Below the pieces are notes generated by a model. The model worked only from the letters and a program-made list of their open reading frames with translations, was not told the origin of the DNA and ran no database searches. This document shows positions 42,822 to 50,733 of a DNA stretch of 64,000 bases, piece after piece; within the stretch, counting starts at the first letter, position 1; every line of letters begins with the position of its first letter. Both the position numbers and the translations under genes were made by a program. This DNA comes from Ectopseudomonas composti (lineage in GTDB: Bacteria > Pseudomonadota > Gammaproteobacteria > Pseudomonadales > Pseudomonadaceae), in assembly GCF_900115475.1 (NCBI RefSeq), contig NZ_FOWP01000010.1:62001-126000 (forward strand), in the 5' to 3' direction.

Positions 42822-44966
42822 TCAGTCGATCTGCCGACGGAACGGCGGCAAGGCATTGAGAATGGCCTTGCCATAGCGCTGGGTGACCACACGCCGATCA
42901 AGCAAGGTAATGGTGCCGCGGTCAGCCTCGGTACGCAGCAGGCGACCGCAAGCTTGCACCAGGCGCAGTGAGGCATCCGGCACGGCGATTTCCATGAAGG
43001 GGTTGCCGCCACGCGCCTCGATCCATTCGGCCAGCGCCGCCTCCACCGGGTCGTCCGGCACGGCGAAGGGGATCTTGGCGATCACCACATGCTCGCAATA
43101 GGCGCCAGGCAGGTCGACACCCTCGGCAAAACTGGCCAAGCCGAACAGCACGCTTTCTTCACCGGAGTCGACGCGCGCCTTGTGCTTGTTCAGGGTTTCC
43201 TGCTTGGACAGGTTGCCCTGGATGAACACGCGCTTGCGCCAGTCGCGATCCAGGCCGTCGAACACGTCCTGCATCTGCTTGCGTGAGGAGAACAACACCA
43301 GCGTGCCGCGACTACCTGCTACCAAACCTGGCAGCTCACGGATAATCGCCGCCGTATGCACTGCTGCCTCACGAGGGTCGGCCTTCAGGTCCGGCACACG
43401 TAGCACGCCAGCATCGGCATGATGGAAGGGGCTCGGCACGATGGCTGCGACCGCTACCTTGGGCAGCCCTGCGCGCATGCGATAACGGTCAAACGTGCCC
43501 AGTGCGGTCAGTGTCGCGGATGTCACCAGGCAGCCGTGGGCGACGTTCCACAGGTTGCGGCGCAAGGTCTCGGCTGCCAGGATCGGGCTCGCGTTGACCT
43601 CGATATCGAACAACGCGCCGCTCTCGGCCAGGGTCAACCAACGCGCCATTGGCGGGCTTTCCTCCGGGTCTTCGGCGGTGAAGGCCAGCCACAATTCCCA
43701 GTTGCCCTTGGCGCGCGCCATCAGGCTGCCGAACAACGGGTACCACTCTTCGGCCTGGTGACTGGCGATGCCCACGGCGCCCTCGCCGTCCATCGCTTCC
43801 TTGAGCAACTCGGTCACGCCAGTGAACAGGTCATTGAGCTTGGAGAAACCCTTCTTCAGCTCCAGCCCCAGCTCGGTCAGGTGCTCCGGCACCACGCCGC
43901 CCACGAAGCGGTGACGCGGGCGCTCACGACCTTCCATGTCCTCACCGGCCTTGAAGTCGGCGATCTGCTCGCAGGCAGCAAACATGAACTGCTGTTGGGT
44001 CTTCAGCTCACGCGCCAGCTCCGGTACCTGTTCGATCAGACGGCCGAGATCACCCGGCAGCGGGTTCTGCGACAGCAGCTTGGTCAGGTTCTTGTCGATC
44101 TGCGTCAGCCAGTCGGCAGTGGAGCGCAGGCGAGTGAAGTGAGCGAAGTGGCCGATGGCCTTGTCCGGCAGGTGATGGCCTTCGTCGAATACGTAGATGG
44201 TTTCGCGCGGGTCGGGCAGTACCGCACCGCCGCCAAGCGCGAGGTCCGCCAGGACCATGTCGTGGTTGGTGACGATCACGTCGACCTTGCCCATGCCCTC
44301 GCGCGCTTTGTAAAAAGCACACTGCTGGAAGTTCGGACAGTGACGATTGGTGCACTGGCTGTGGTCGGTGGTCAGTTGCGCCCAACGGCTGTCTTCCAGC
44401 TCTTCGGGCCAGCTGTCGCGGTCACCATCCCATTTGTTGCCAGCGAGCTTCTCGATCATCGTGGTGAACAGCTTCTGACCCTGCTCATCGACATCGATAC
44501 GAAAACCTTCTTCCTCGAACAGCTGCGCGGTGGCGCTCTGCGCAGCGCCGTCCTGCAGCAGGTGATCGAGCTTGGACAGGCACAGGTAACGCCCGCGCCC
44601 TTTCGCCAAGGCAAAGCTGAAGTTCAGGCCGCTGTTGCGCAGCAGATCCGGCAGATCCTTGTGCACGATCTGCTCCTGCAGCGCCACGGTGGCAGTGGCG
44701 ATCACCAGCCGTTTACCGGCAGCCTTGGCCGTGGGAATGGTGGCCAGGCTGTAGGCCACCGTCTTGCCCGTGCCGGTCCCCGCCTCAACCGCCACCACGG
44801 CGGGATCGCCCAACCGTTTGCCTTCATCGTCGCTCTTGATGGTGCCGAGCACCTTGGCGATCTCGGCAATCATCAGGCGCTGGCCATAGCGGGGCTTAAG
44901 CGACTTGGCCTCGAGAAAGCGCGAATAGGCGCCCTGAATCTGGGACTTGAGTTCGGTACTGAGCAT
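42822..44966 (-). CDS. dinG: ATP-dependent DNA helicase DinG
   Basis: A 714-residue XPD-like superfamily 2 helicase that unwinds DNA 5' to 3' and clears R-loops and damage. Walker A VEAGTGTGKTVAYS (~57-70), DEGH box in YVFDEGHHLPD, and the four cysteines of the 4Fe-4S cluster (RYLC; then SQC, RHC and QQC in the CTNRHCPNFQQC stretch). C-terminal motif VQACGRLLRTEADRG is motif VI. The ATG at 44966 gives the standard length; the longer open frame upstream is not conserved. No LexA box was recognised upstream. Confidence 0.95.
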   Translation of the reverse strand: MLSTELKSQIQGAYSRFLEAKSLKPRYGQRLMIAEIAKVLGTIKSDDEGKRLGDPAVVAVEAGTGTGKTVAYSLATIPTAKAAGKRLVIATATVALQEQIVHKDLPDLLRNSGLNFSFALAKGRGRYLCLSKLDHLLQDGAAQSATAQLFEEEGFRIDVDEQGQKLFTTMIEKLAGNKWDGDRDSWPEELEDSRWAQLTTDHSQCTNRHCPNFQQCAFYKAREGMGKVDVIVTNHDMVLADLALGGGAVLPDPRETIYVFDEGHHLPDKAIGHFAHFTRLRSTADWLTQIDKNLTKLLSQNPLPGDLGRLIEQVPELARELKTQQQFMFAACEQIADFKAGEDMEGRERPRHRFVGGVVPEHLTELGLELKKGFSKLNDLFTGVTELLKEAMDGEGAVGIASHQAEEWYPLFGSLMARAKGNWELWLAFTAEDPEESPPMARWLTLAESGALFDIEVNASPILAAETLRRNLWNVAHGCLVTSATLTALGTFDRYRMRAGLPKVAVAAIVPSPFHHADAGVLRVPDLKADPREAAVHTAAIIRELPGLVAGSRGTLVLFSSRKQMQDVFDGLDRDWRKRVFIQGNLSKQETLNKHKARVDSGEESVLFGLASFAEGVDLPGAYCEHVVIAKIPFAVPDDPVEAALAEWIEARGGNPFMEIAVPDASLRLVQACGRLLRTEADRGTITLLDRRVVTQRYGKAILNALPPFRRQID

Positions 44967-45104
44967 GGATTCTGAAACGAAAAAGGCTGGATAAATTTTC
45001 AGTATTCGCGGAGCGGCCGCTATCATAGCGCGCCTGTCGATCTGGCGCTGACCCACGTGCCAATCGAATGAAATTAGCTGCCAAATGGACCAATGGAGAT
45101 ACCC

Positions 45105-45569
45105 ATGACGCCCTACGCCCCGCTCTACGCACTCCACCTGCTGGCCGCCGTCATCTGGGTCGGCGGCATGTTCTTCGCCTGGATGATCCTGCGCCCTGCG
45201 GCGGTCGATACCCTGGAGCCCCCCGCGCGACTGCGCCTGTGGCTGAGTGTGTTCAAGCGCTTCTTCGTCTGGGTCTGGCTGGCCGTACTGGTCTTGCTGG
45301 TGACCGGCATGGGCATGCTGCACATGGGCTACAGCGGCTTCGAAGCAGCGCCGCGCTATGTGCACATCATGATGGGCTTGTACCTGGTGATGCTCGCCCT
45401 GTTCCTGCGCATTCAGGCACTGCAACTGCCGGAACTGCGGCGCGCCGTGGAGAGCGAGAACTGGCCGGCAGGCGGTGAGGTACTGGGGCGAATTCGCAGG
45501 GTCGTAGGCAGCAACCTGTTGATCGGCCTGGCGCTGATGACTCTGGTGGCCATGCGCCCATCATTCTGA
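45105..45569 (+). CDS. CopD-family membrane protein
   Basis: A 154-residue membrane protein with four helices (about 5-27, 47-70, 80-100 and 130-150). LYALHLLAAVIWVGGMFFAWMILRP with its conserved His and VGG is the CopD signature. A Met-rich patch (GMGMLHMGY) follows helix two. CopD-like proteins handle copper in some species, but single-domain members such as this have unknown roles. The ATG at 45105 is six bases after GGAG; an ATG at 45093 overlaps that site and is rejected. Confidence 0.8.
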   Translation: MTPYAPLYALHLLAAVIWVGGMFFAWMILRPAAVDTLEPPARLRLWLSVFKRFFVWVWLAVLVLLVTGMGMLHMGYSGFEAAPRYVHIMMGLYLVMLALFLRIQALQLPELRRAVESENWPAGGEVLGRIRRVVGSNLLIGLALMTLVAMRPSF

Positions 45570-45578
45570 TCGAAGACA

Positions 45579-45611
45579 CCGCCCTCGTTGGCCAAGCGCG
45601 AACGAGGGTGG
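45579..45611. terminator. Bidirectional terminator-like hairpin
   Basis: CCGCCCTCGTT (45579-45589) pairs with AACGAGGGTGG (45601-45611) around an 11-base loop, between the convergent CopD-like and collagen-like genes. No T-run is present. Confidence 0.45.
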
Positions 45612-45618
45612 CTAAGGG

Positions 45619-46380
45619 TTAGAAACGGAACACTTGCACGGCGCCACTGCGGCCGGCGGCACCTTCGCGTCCAGGTTGACCGGGCTTGCCATCCGCCGCA
45701 CCGTCGACACCATAGACCAGGCAGCCCTTGGCAGCGCCGCCGCGCCCGGGGCGACCGGCCGAACCTGCGACACCACCAGCACCACCGTCGAGCAACACCT
45801 GCATGCGTTCGACCTCGACATAGTGCGGCACCTCGAGCGTCACCTTGCCGCCAGCAGCGCCTTCATGGCCATCGGTGCCATCCTGCCCATCGTAGCCCGC
45901 ACTGGCCTGCCCCCAGGTGCAACCACCCGGCTGGCCATGTGCACCATCCAGCCCGGCATAACCCGGTCTGCCCTGGCCGCCTCGCACATCCACCGTCAAC
46001 GACTCGAACGTCAGCTTGTGCAACTTGAGGTTGATCTCCCGCCCAGGGGTAGCCGGCCGGGTGTAGGTTCCGGCCGCGCCCTTGGCGCTGATCCAGGCAC
46101 CCGCACCGATATCGGCATCCTCAACGACGAGCTTCAATGGCTGATCGCTCGGAGCGACACCGATGCGCGCATCACGGCCCATCAGTAGTTCGCCGATGCG
46201 CAGCTCGGTCACAGCTGCCGGAATCATCAGAGTGGCCTGATCCGCCACTTCCAGGCGTTCGAGCTGCAGGCTGCTGCTGGCGACGGGCAAGCGCATCAGG
46301 GTATTGGATGGCACCTTGACCTGCGTTGCAGCCATCGACGTACTGGCGCACAGACAGAACAACAAAGCGAGACTACGCAT
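45619..46380 (-). CDS. Secreted collagen-like Gly-rich protein
   Basis: A 253-residue exported protein. Signal peptide about 1-17 (LALLFCLCASTSMA). Residues ~18-130 form a beta-rich region (LQLERLEVADQATLMIP...). From ~133 on it has collagen-like Gly-x-y runs: GGQGRPGYAGLDGAHGQPGG, GYDGQDGTDGHEGAAGG, GGAGGVAGSAGRPGRGGAAKG and GKPGQPGREGAAGRSG. Two cysteines (CTWG and CLVYG) may form a disulfide. Similar proteins occur in Pseudomonas but function is unknown; a surface or periplasmic structural role is plausible. It overlaps DUF1145 by eight bases. Confidence 0.75.
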   Translation of the reverse strand: MRSLALLFCLCASTSMAATQVKVPSNTLMRLPVASSSLQLERLEVADQATLMIPAAVTELRIGELLMGRDARIGVAPSDQPLKLVVEDADIGAGAWISAKGAAGTYTRPATPGREINLKLHKLTFESLTVDVRGGQGRPGYAGLDGAHGQPGGCTWGQASAGYDGQDGTDGHEGAAGGKVTLEVPHYVEVERMQVLLDGGAGGVAGSAGRPGRGGAAKGCLVYGVDGAADGKPGQPGREGAAGRSGAVQVFRF

Positions 46381-46672
46381 GAGCAGCTTCCTCGATCACT
46401 GCCGCAGCCTCTGGCTGTTGCTCAGCCTTCAACGGGTACAAATGAAAAATGCCGAACAGCAAGACCTGTGCACGATCCAGCCAAGGGCTGCCACGCCCGG
46501 AAAGGAGGTCGGAGAACAGCCACAGTTGCGCGCCATGCAGAAGCGCAAGAAAGCCGGCCATCAGATAGATCATTTGCTCGAATGGAGCACCGAAGCGCTT
46601 GGCCAGCGCGGCCCCGAATACCAGCCAGAAGGCCAAAGCCAGTGCCTTGCCCGCAATCAACAATACGTTCAT
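46373..46672 (-). CDS. DUF1145 family membrane protein
   Basis: A 99-residue protein with two or three helices (about 4-22, 33-50 and 68-82). It resembles the DUF1145 family: GKALALAFWLVFGAALAKRFGAPF and FHLYPLKAEQ. Function unknown. It overlaps the collagen-like gene downstream by eight bases and is probably co-transcribed with it. Confidence 0.75.
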   Translation of the reverse strand: MNVLLIAGKALALAFWLVFGAALAKRFGAPFEQMIYLMAGFLALLHGAQLWLFSDLLSGRGSPWLDRAQVLLFGIFHLYPLKAEQQPEAAAVIEEAAHA

Positions 46673-46786
46673 CCCCGCCCTCGCGTGCAGCTACTTTCTA
46701 ATAGCGCAGCACGTTAACCGCTCCCAGCGCGGACCACCAGAGCGACGGGTGTTTTTCCCTGACTTCGTGCATCAGCAGCAGCCCAA

Positions 46787-46813
46787 TGCTCCCGGCGAAA
46801 CCTGCCGGGAGCA
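46787..46813 (-). terminator. Hairpin after OmpA-like lipoprotein gene
   Basis: TGCTCCCGGC pairs perfectly with GCCGGGAGCA across GAAACCT, 11 bases beyond the stop of the lipoprotein gene at 46824. No strong T-run, so termination strength is uncertain. Confidence 0.5.
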
Positions 46814-46823
46814 CAACGCGGCA

Positions 46824-47558
46824 TCAGCGGGAAACGTACAACTCTACTCGGCGATTTTCCGCACGCCCGGCTTCCGAGGCGTTGTCCGCGACCGGCTGAC
46901 TCTCGCCACGCCCCTCGGTACTGAGTTTGCCTGCGGACACGCCTTGAGCAATGAGGAAGTCGGCAACACTACGCGCCCGACGCTCGGATAGGGCCTGGTT
47001 GTAGGCATCAGAGCCCACGCTGTCGGTATGCCCGACAACCTTGACCGCCACCAGACTGGCGCCAGTCAGGCGCGTACTGACATCGGCAAGCAAGCGCCGC
47101 GCATCGCCGGTCAACTCGGCAGAGTCGAAGGCAAACAGCACATTTCCCAGATCGCTAAGAACAATGACCTCATCCTGCGGCAGCGGCTCTACCGCGGGTT
47201 CGACAGCGACGCTGGCAGGGTACTGCGGCAATGGACAGCCGTTGTGCCCAACAGCAGTGTCCGCTGGTGTACCAGGGCAACGATCACGGCGATCAAACAC
47301 ACCGTCGCTGTCCTCATCGCCGTCCTGCGCGTAACAGATGATGGTGCCCAGCAGAGCGCCAGCCACGGCGCCGCCTGCTGCCCAGGTAGAACTCTCGATT
47401 GCACCCAGGCCGCCACCGGCCAGGGCTCCAATCGCACTGCACAGGGGCCAGTTCCCCTGGTTGAGCGGCGCGTCTCCCGTACTGGAAGTCGTGGCACAAC
47501 CGGAAAGAACACTGCTGACCAGGAGAAAGGATAAAACCCTCGAAAGCTGGATTCTCAT
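46824..47558 (-). CDS. OmpA-family lipoprotein with TSP3-type calcium motif
   Basis: A 244-residue outer-membrane lipoprotein: lipobox VLSGC (Cys21), a glycine-zipper stretch (ALAGGGLGAIESSTWAAGGAVAGALLG), a thrombospondin type-3-like Asp-rich repeat (DGDEDSDGVFDRRDRCPGTP, ~79-98) and an OmpA domain (about 130-244) with VVGHTDSVGSDAYNQALSERRA and AENRRVELYV. Shares its N-terminal GAIESSTWA-x-GGAV block with the upstream neighbour at 47700, so the two arose by duplication. Its ribosome site lies within a perfect 17-bp hairpin (47567-47603). Confidence 0.88.
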   Translation of the reverse strand: MRIQLSRVLSFLLVSSVLSGCATTSSTGDAPLNQGNWPLCSAIGALAGGGLGAIESSTWAAGGAVAGALLGTIICYAQDGDEDSDGVFDRRDRCPGTPADTAVGHNGCPLPQYPASVAVEPAVEPLPQDEVIVLSDLGNVLFAFDSAELTGDARRLLADVSTRLTGASLVAVKVVGHTDSVGSDAYNQALSERRARSVADFLIAQGVSAGKLSTEGRGESQPVADNASEAGRAENRRVELYVSR

Positions 47559-47566
47559 GGCGGTGT

Positions 47567-47603
47567 CTCCTGTGATACCGGCATGTTGCCGGTATCACAG
47601 GAG
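47567..47603 (-). promoter_or_regulatory. 17-bp perfect hairpin enclosing the ribosome-binding site
   Basis: CTCCTGTGATACCGGCA (47567-47583) and TGCCGGTATCACAGGAG (47587-47603) are perfect complements with a three-base loop. On the minus-strand transcript the second arm ends in CAGGAG, eight bases before the ATG at 47558. Folding would hide the Shine-Dalgarno sequence of the OmpA-like gene. The palindrome could instead be a protein operator. Confidence 0.6.
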
Positions 47604-47632
47604 TAAAGACGGCGGCAGGATTTCACACAAGA

Positions 47633-47665
47633 AAAGGCCCGACCGATGGAAATCGGCCGGGCCTT
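47633..47665 (-). terminator. Rho-independent terminator between the two OmpA-like genes
   Basis: On the minus strand a GGCCCGGCCGAT / ATCGGTCGGGCC stem (one G-U pair) is followed by TTTTC. It ends the transcript of the upstream OmpA-like gene about 75 bases before the next start codon. Confidence 0.8.
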
Positions 47666-47699
47666 TGCGGGTGACGCCTTGAGTAGCTGAAAGCGCGCC

Positions 47700-48332
47700 T
47701 TACGGCTGAGCTTCAACCTCGGCTTCAACGCGACGGTTGATGGCACGGCCATCGGCAGTGGCGTTGTCAGCTACCGGGCGGCTCTCGCCATAGCCCACAG
47801 CCTGCACACGACCGGACTCGACGCCGTACTGGTTGACCAGAACGTCACGAACGGCACTGGCGCGGCGCTCGGACAGACCCTGGTTGTACGTATCGCTGCC
47901 CACGGAGTCAGTGTGGCCTTCAACCACGGTGCTGGTCTGCGGGTACTGTTTCATGAAGTCGGCCAGGGCTTTGATGTCGCCATAGCTTTCCTGCTTGACC
48001 TGAGCCTTGTCGAAGTCGAACTTGACGTCCAACTCGACGCGAACGGCTTCGGCCGGCTCGGCAACGGCAACTTCCTCGACCATGACCTCCTCTTCAACAA
48101 CGGCAACCTGCTGCGCGTCGGCACCATGTACCCAGCAATAGGCGGCTGCCATACCAGCACCTACTACCGCACCGCCGCCTGCCCAGGTGGAGCTTTCAAT
48201 TGCCCCGAGCGCAGCACCACCTACGCCACCTACAGCTGCGCAGGTGGGCCAGTCGGTTTTCTGCAGGCCGGCACAGCCGGTCAGCAGGGTACTAGCCAGA
48301 ATCAGGGGTACTGCGTTCCTTGTGATACTCAT
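47700..48332 (-). CDS. OmpA-family lipoprotein (tandem paralogue)
   Basis: A 210-residue lipoprotein: lipobox LLTGC (Cys20), glycine-zipper block (GGVGGAALGAIESSTWAGGGAVVGAGMAAA), an acidic Glu/Val-rich linker (EEEVMVEEVAVAEPAEAV) and an OmpA domain with LDVKFDFDKAQVK, VVEGHTDSVGSDTYNQGLSERRA and AINRRVEAEVE. It should bind peptidoglycan. Unlike the neighbour it lacks the calcium-type repeat. The ATG has GGAG about 11 bases upstream, and a terminator follows. Confidence 0.9.
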   Translation of the reverse strand: MSITRNAVPLILASTLLTGCAGLQKTDWPTCAAVGGVGGAALGAIESSTWAGGGAVVGAGMAAAYCWVHGADAQQVAVVEEEVMVEEVAVAEPAEAVRVELDVKFDFDKAQVKQESYGDIKALADFMKQYPQTSTVVEGHTDSVGSDTYNQGLSERRASAVRDVLVNQYGVESGRVQAVGYGESRPVADNATADGRAINRRVEAEVEAQP

Positions 48333-48495
48333 ACTTTAGGTCTCCAATGTTCATCGGCCCATAACCGACTCAATAGTAGTAAAGACAGGAGTTGTACAAT
48401 CCGCCAGCTATAGCAGCTTCTGCGGATAATTTTCTCTCACTCTAGGCCTGATACCGACACCACGTTAGTCTTTGCAGACTTTTCGAGGAAGTTCG

Positions 48496-48993
48496 ATGAC
48501 CGCCAGCCTTAGCACCCGTACTCCACAGCAGGCCATTGCGGCACTGCTCGCCCGCTATACGCCCGAGAAACTACTGCTACTCGGCGCAAGCGAACTGCCC
48601 GCAGTCAGCGCCTTTCAAGGCGCCCACCCACAGTGTCAGGTCACCACCGCACCTGCCGCTCCCCTGGCGCCTGAACTGGCCGCACAGCGCTTCGACCTGG
48701 CAATTCTGGTCGACTGCCTGGAGCACTTACCCAAACGCGATGGACTGCAACTACTTGGCGGTATCCGCAACCTCAATGCCAGTCGGGTCGCGGTGTTGGT
48801 CGACCTGAAGGCATGCGGTTGGCAGGAAACCGACTTTTTCGCCCTGGCCCTGCAAGCCAGTGAACAATTCCAGCGCGAGGGACAGACCCTGCATCTGTTC
48901 ACCTATGATCTGCTTGATTACAAGCAAGTTCCCGACTGGTTGAACGCAAAATTCTGGGCTAATCCACAAAATTTCGGGAAATACTGGTGGTAG
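48496..48993 (+). CDS. Hypothetical protein, methyltransferase-like fold
   Basis: A 165-residue cytoplasmic protein. The middle reads FDLAILVDCLEHLPKRDGLQLLGGIRNLNASRVAVLVD, the strand-helix-strand arrangement that follows the SAM site in class I methyltransferases. The usual N-terminal E/D-x-G-x-G-x-G motif is absent (LLLLGASELPA is the equivalent), so it is either degenerate or not an enzyme. Related proteins are common in Pseudomonas as hypothetical proteins. The ATG at 48496 follows GAGGAAG. It ends four bases before the next gene, so the two are probably one operon. Confidence 0.7.
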   Translation: MTASLSTRTPQQAIAALLARYTPEKLLLLGASELPAVSAFQGAHPQCQVTTAPAAPLAPELAAQRFDLAILVDCLEHLPKRDGLQLLGGIRNLNASRVAVLVDLKACGWQETDFFALALQASEQFQREGQTLHLFTYDLLDYKQVPDWLNAKFWANPQNFGKYWW

Positions 48994-48997
48994 AGCG

Positions 48998-49480
48998 ATG
49001 ACTCCTCTCGTTCCCAATTGCCCCTGTGGCAGCGGCAATCCGCTGAGCCAGTGCTGCGGGCACTACCATGCAGGCCCCCATGCCCCCAGCGCAGAACTGT
49101 TGATGCGCTCACGCTACACCGCGTATGTACTGGGCCTGGTGGACTACTTGGTAACCACCACCCTGCCCGCCCAGCAACAAGCGCTCGACCGCGACGCCAT
49201 GGCAACCTGGAGTGCCCAGAGCACCTGGCTCGGCCTGGAGGTCGAGGGCAGCGAAGTGTTCGGCGGCAAGCCGGAGCACGCCCAGGTCACCTTCGTGGCC
49301 CGCTGGCATGACGAGCATGGTGAGCACTGTCACCGCGAATGCTCCGCTTTCGTTCAGGTAGACGGGCGCTGGTTCTTCCTCGACCCGACCGTGCCGCTCA
49401 AGGCCGGCCGTAACGACCCCTGCCCGTGCCACGGCGGGCAGAAATTCAAGAAATGCTGTGGCTCGTACCTGAATAACTGA
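48998..49480 (+). CDS. YchJ-family protein with two SEC-C motifs (UPF0225)
   Basis: A 160-residue protein. An N-terminal CPCGSGNPLSQCCG (8-21) and a C-terminal RNDPCPCHGGQKFKKCCG (~138-155) are SEC-C-type zinc-binding motifs. The centre (~30-130) is the YchJ-like fold with ELLMRSRYTAYVLGLVDYLVTTT. Full length for the family, whose function is unknown. A 64-residue SEC-C protein lies 2.5 kb downstream. Confidence 0.88.
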   Translation: MTPLVPNCPCGSGNPLSQCCGHYHAGPHAPSAELLMRSRYTAYVLGLVDYLVTTTLPAQQQALDRDAMATWSAQSTWLGLEVEGSEVFGGKPEHAQVTFVARWHDEHGEHCHRECSAFVQVDGRWFFLDPTVPLKAGRNDPCPCHGGQKFKKCCGSYLNN

Positions 49481-49547
49481 CTGGCGTTAATACAGCTTTC
49501 TGCTTGAGTTGAAACGTCCCGTGAGGACACTCAACAAGGAGAAAGCC

Positions 49548-50663
49548 ATGCACAAGAAAAGTGGTATCGCTCTTATCCTGGCCAGCCTGCTCGTGGGCTG
49601 CGCCAACCAGCCCGGTGGGCTGCAAGGGGAAACACTGGATCTGGGAGACAGCCAGCGCGTCAGCCGCCTGTTCGCCTATCCCAACAACTGCAGCGTGATC
49701 TGCTACCGCGACTGGACGCTGGAGCAGACGGTCGAACATTACCTGCAACAAAGCCTGACTCGCGACGGCTACCCGCAGGCCAACGTTCGTGTCACCCGTA
49801 ACGGCGCGCGCATTCACGCGCATTTCGAAGGCGCTCCGACCGATTACGGCAAGCCCCTGCTGCAATTGCTCGACACCGGCGACCTGGCCTATCAGGGTGC
49901 CAGCCAGCTGAATCGTGACGGCAAATGGCAGTACAACTGGTACTTCTTCCTGCCCTTGGGCATGGCCCTGGATAATCGCAAGAGCGTCGAACTACTGCAC
50001 TTCCCACCGGACTACTCACTGACCCAGGCCCAGGATTACCTGCGCTCGAGTACCACTGATCGTTGGGCAGCGCTGCTCAGCTACAACGGCGTTCGGCCTG
50101 AGCAGACGCCCGCCTACCAGACCATCGTCGATATCGCTCCCATTGCCGCGCCAGCCAATGCCGGTAGCGCACTGGAGGGTGTGTACGGTTACTTCACCAG
50201 CTATCAACGGCGCATGGTCGACGAGCTGAGCGTCGGCGCGGGCAATGCCAGCCTGCCGATGGTCGCCTTCGGCAGCCCGGTGCGTAGCTGGATCCAGCAG
50301 CAATATGGTGTGAATCTTCCCGTGCTGGGCCTTGGCCAGATCGATGCTGCTCCCGGGCGACAGGCCTCCGTACTCGGTGCCAACCATCCCAGCTATATCT
50401 GGTACGCCGCTGACCCGGCCAACAATCACGGCAGCGAAGATGCCGCCAACGCAGCCGGAATCAAGGTCATGGGGCAAGACCTGAGCGCCGCCTGCTGGCA
50501 GGCCGGCATGGGCCAGCAGCCGACAGGCAATCCGCAGCAAACACTCAATGCCTGTTCAGAAAAATGGCAGGTGACGGAGAAAGTACGAACCTGCGAGCTG
50601 TTCTTCACCAGCGTACGCAACCTCAAACCTGAAGAGGCCGCAGCCAAGTGCAAAGCGGGTTAA
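49548..50663 (+). CDS. Hypothetical lipoprotein
   Basis: A 371-residue predicted lipoprotein with lipobox LLVGC (Cys18). No family recognised. The mature part has a Cys pair early (NNCSVICYRDW) and several later (AACWQAG, NACSEKW, RTCELF, AAKCKAG), suggesting disulfides in the envelope. It contains repeated aromatic YxWYFFLPLG and PSYIWYAADP stretches. The ATG follows AAGGAGAAA. A hairpin follows at 50680. Confidence 0.65.
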   Translation: MHKKSGIALILASLLVGCANQPGGLQGETLDLGDSQRVSRLFAYPNNCSVICYRDWTLEQTVEHYLQQSLTRDGYPQANVRVTRNGARIHAHFEGAPTDYGKPLLQLLDTGDLAYQGASQLNRDGKWQYNWYFFLPLGMALDNRKSVELLHFPPDYSLTQAQDYLRSSTTDRWAALLSYNGVRPEQTPAYQTIVDIAPIAAPANAGSALEGVYGYFTSYQRRMVDELSVGAGNASLPMVAFGSPVRSWIQQQYGVNLPVLGLGQIDAAPGRQASVLGANHPSYIWYAADPANNHGSEDAANAAGIKVMGQDLSAACWQAGMGQQPTGNPQQTLNACSEKWQVTEKVRTCELFFTSVRNLKPEEAAAKCKAG

Positions 50664-50679
50664 CTGCCTCGAACGCAAC

Positions 50680-50712
50680 AACGCCGTGACTGCTTGCGCA
50701 GATCACGGCGTT
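50680..50712. terminator. Terminator-like hairpin between convergent genes
   Basis: AACGCCGTGA (50680-50689) pairs perfectly with TCACGGCGTT (50703-50712) around a 13-base loop. It lies between the lipoprotein gene (+) and the 184-residue protein gene (-) and could serve both. Confidence 0.6.
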
Positions 50713-50733
50713 TAGAGCGAAGTGACCGAGTGC

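Noticed and set aside
43419..44975. 518-codon plus-strand open frame opposite dinG
   Set aside because: Shadow of dinG; no family features.
42822..45425. Longer start for DinG at 45425
   Set aside because: The added 153 residues overlap the divergent CopD-like gene and look non-coding.
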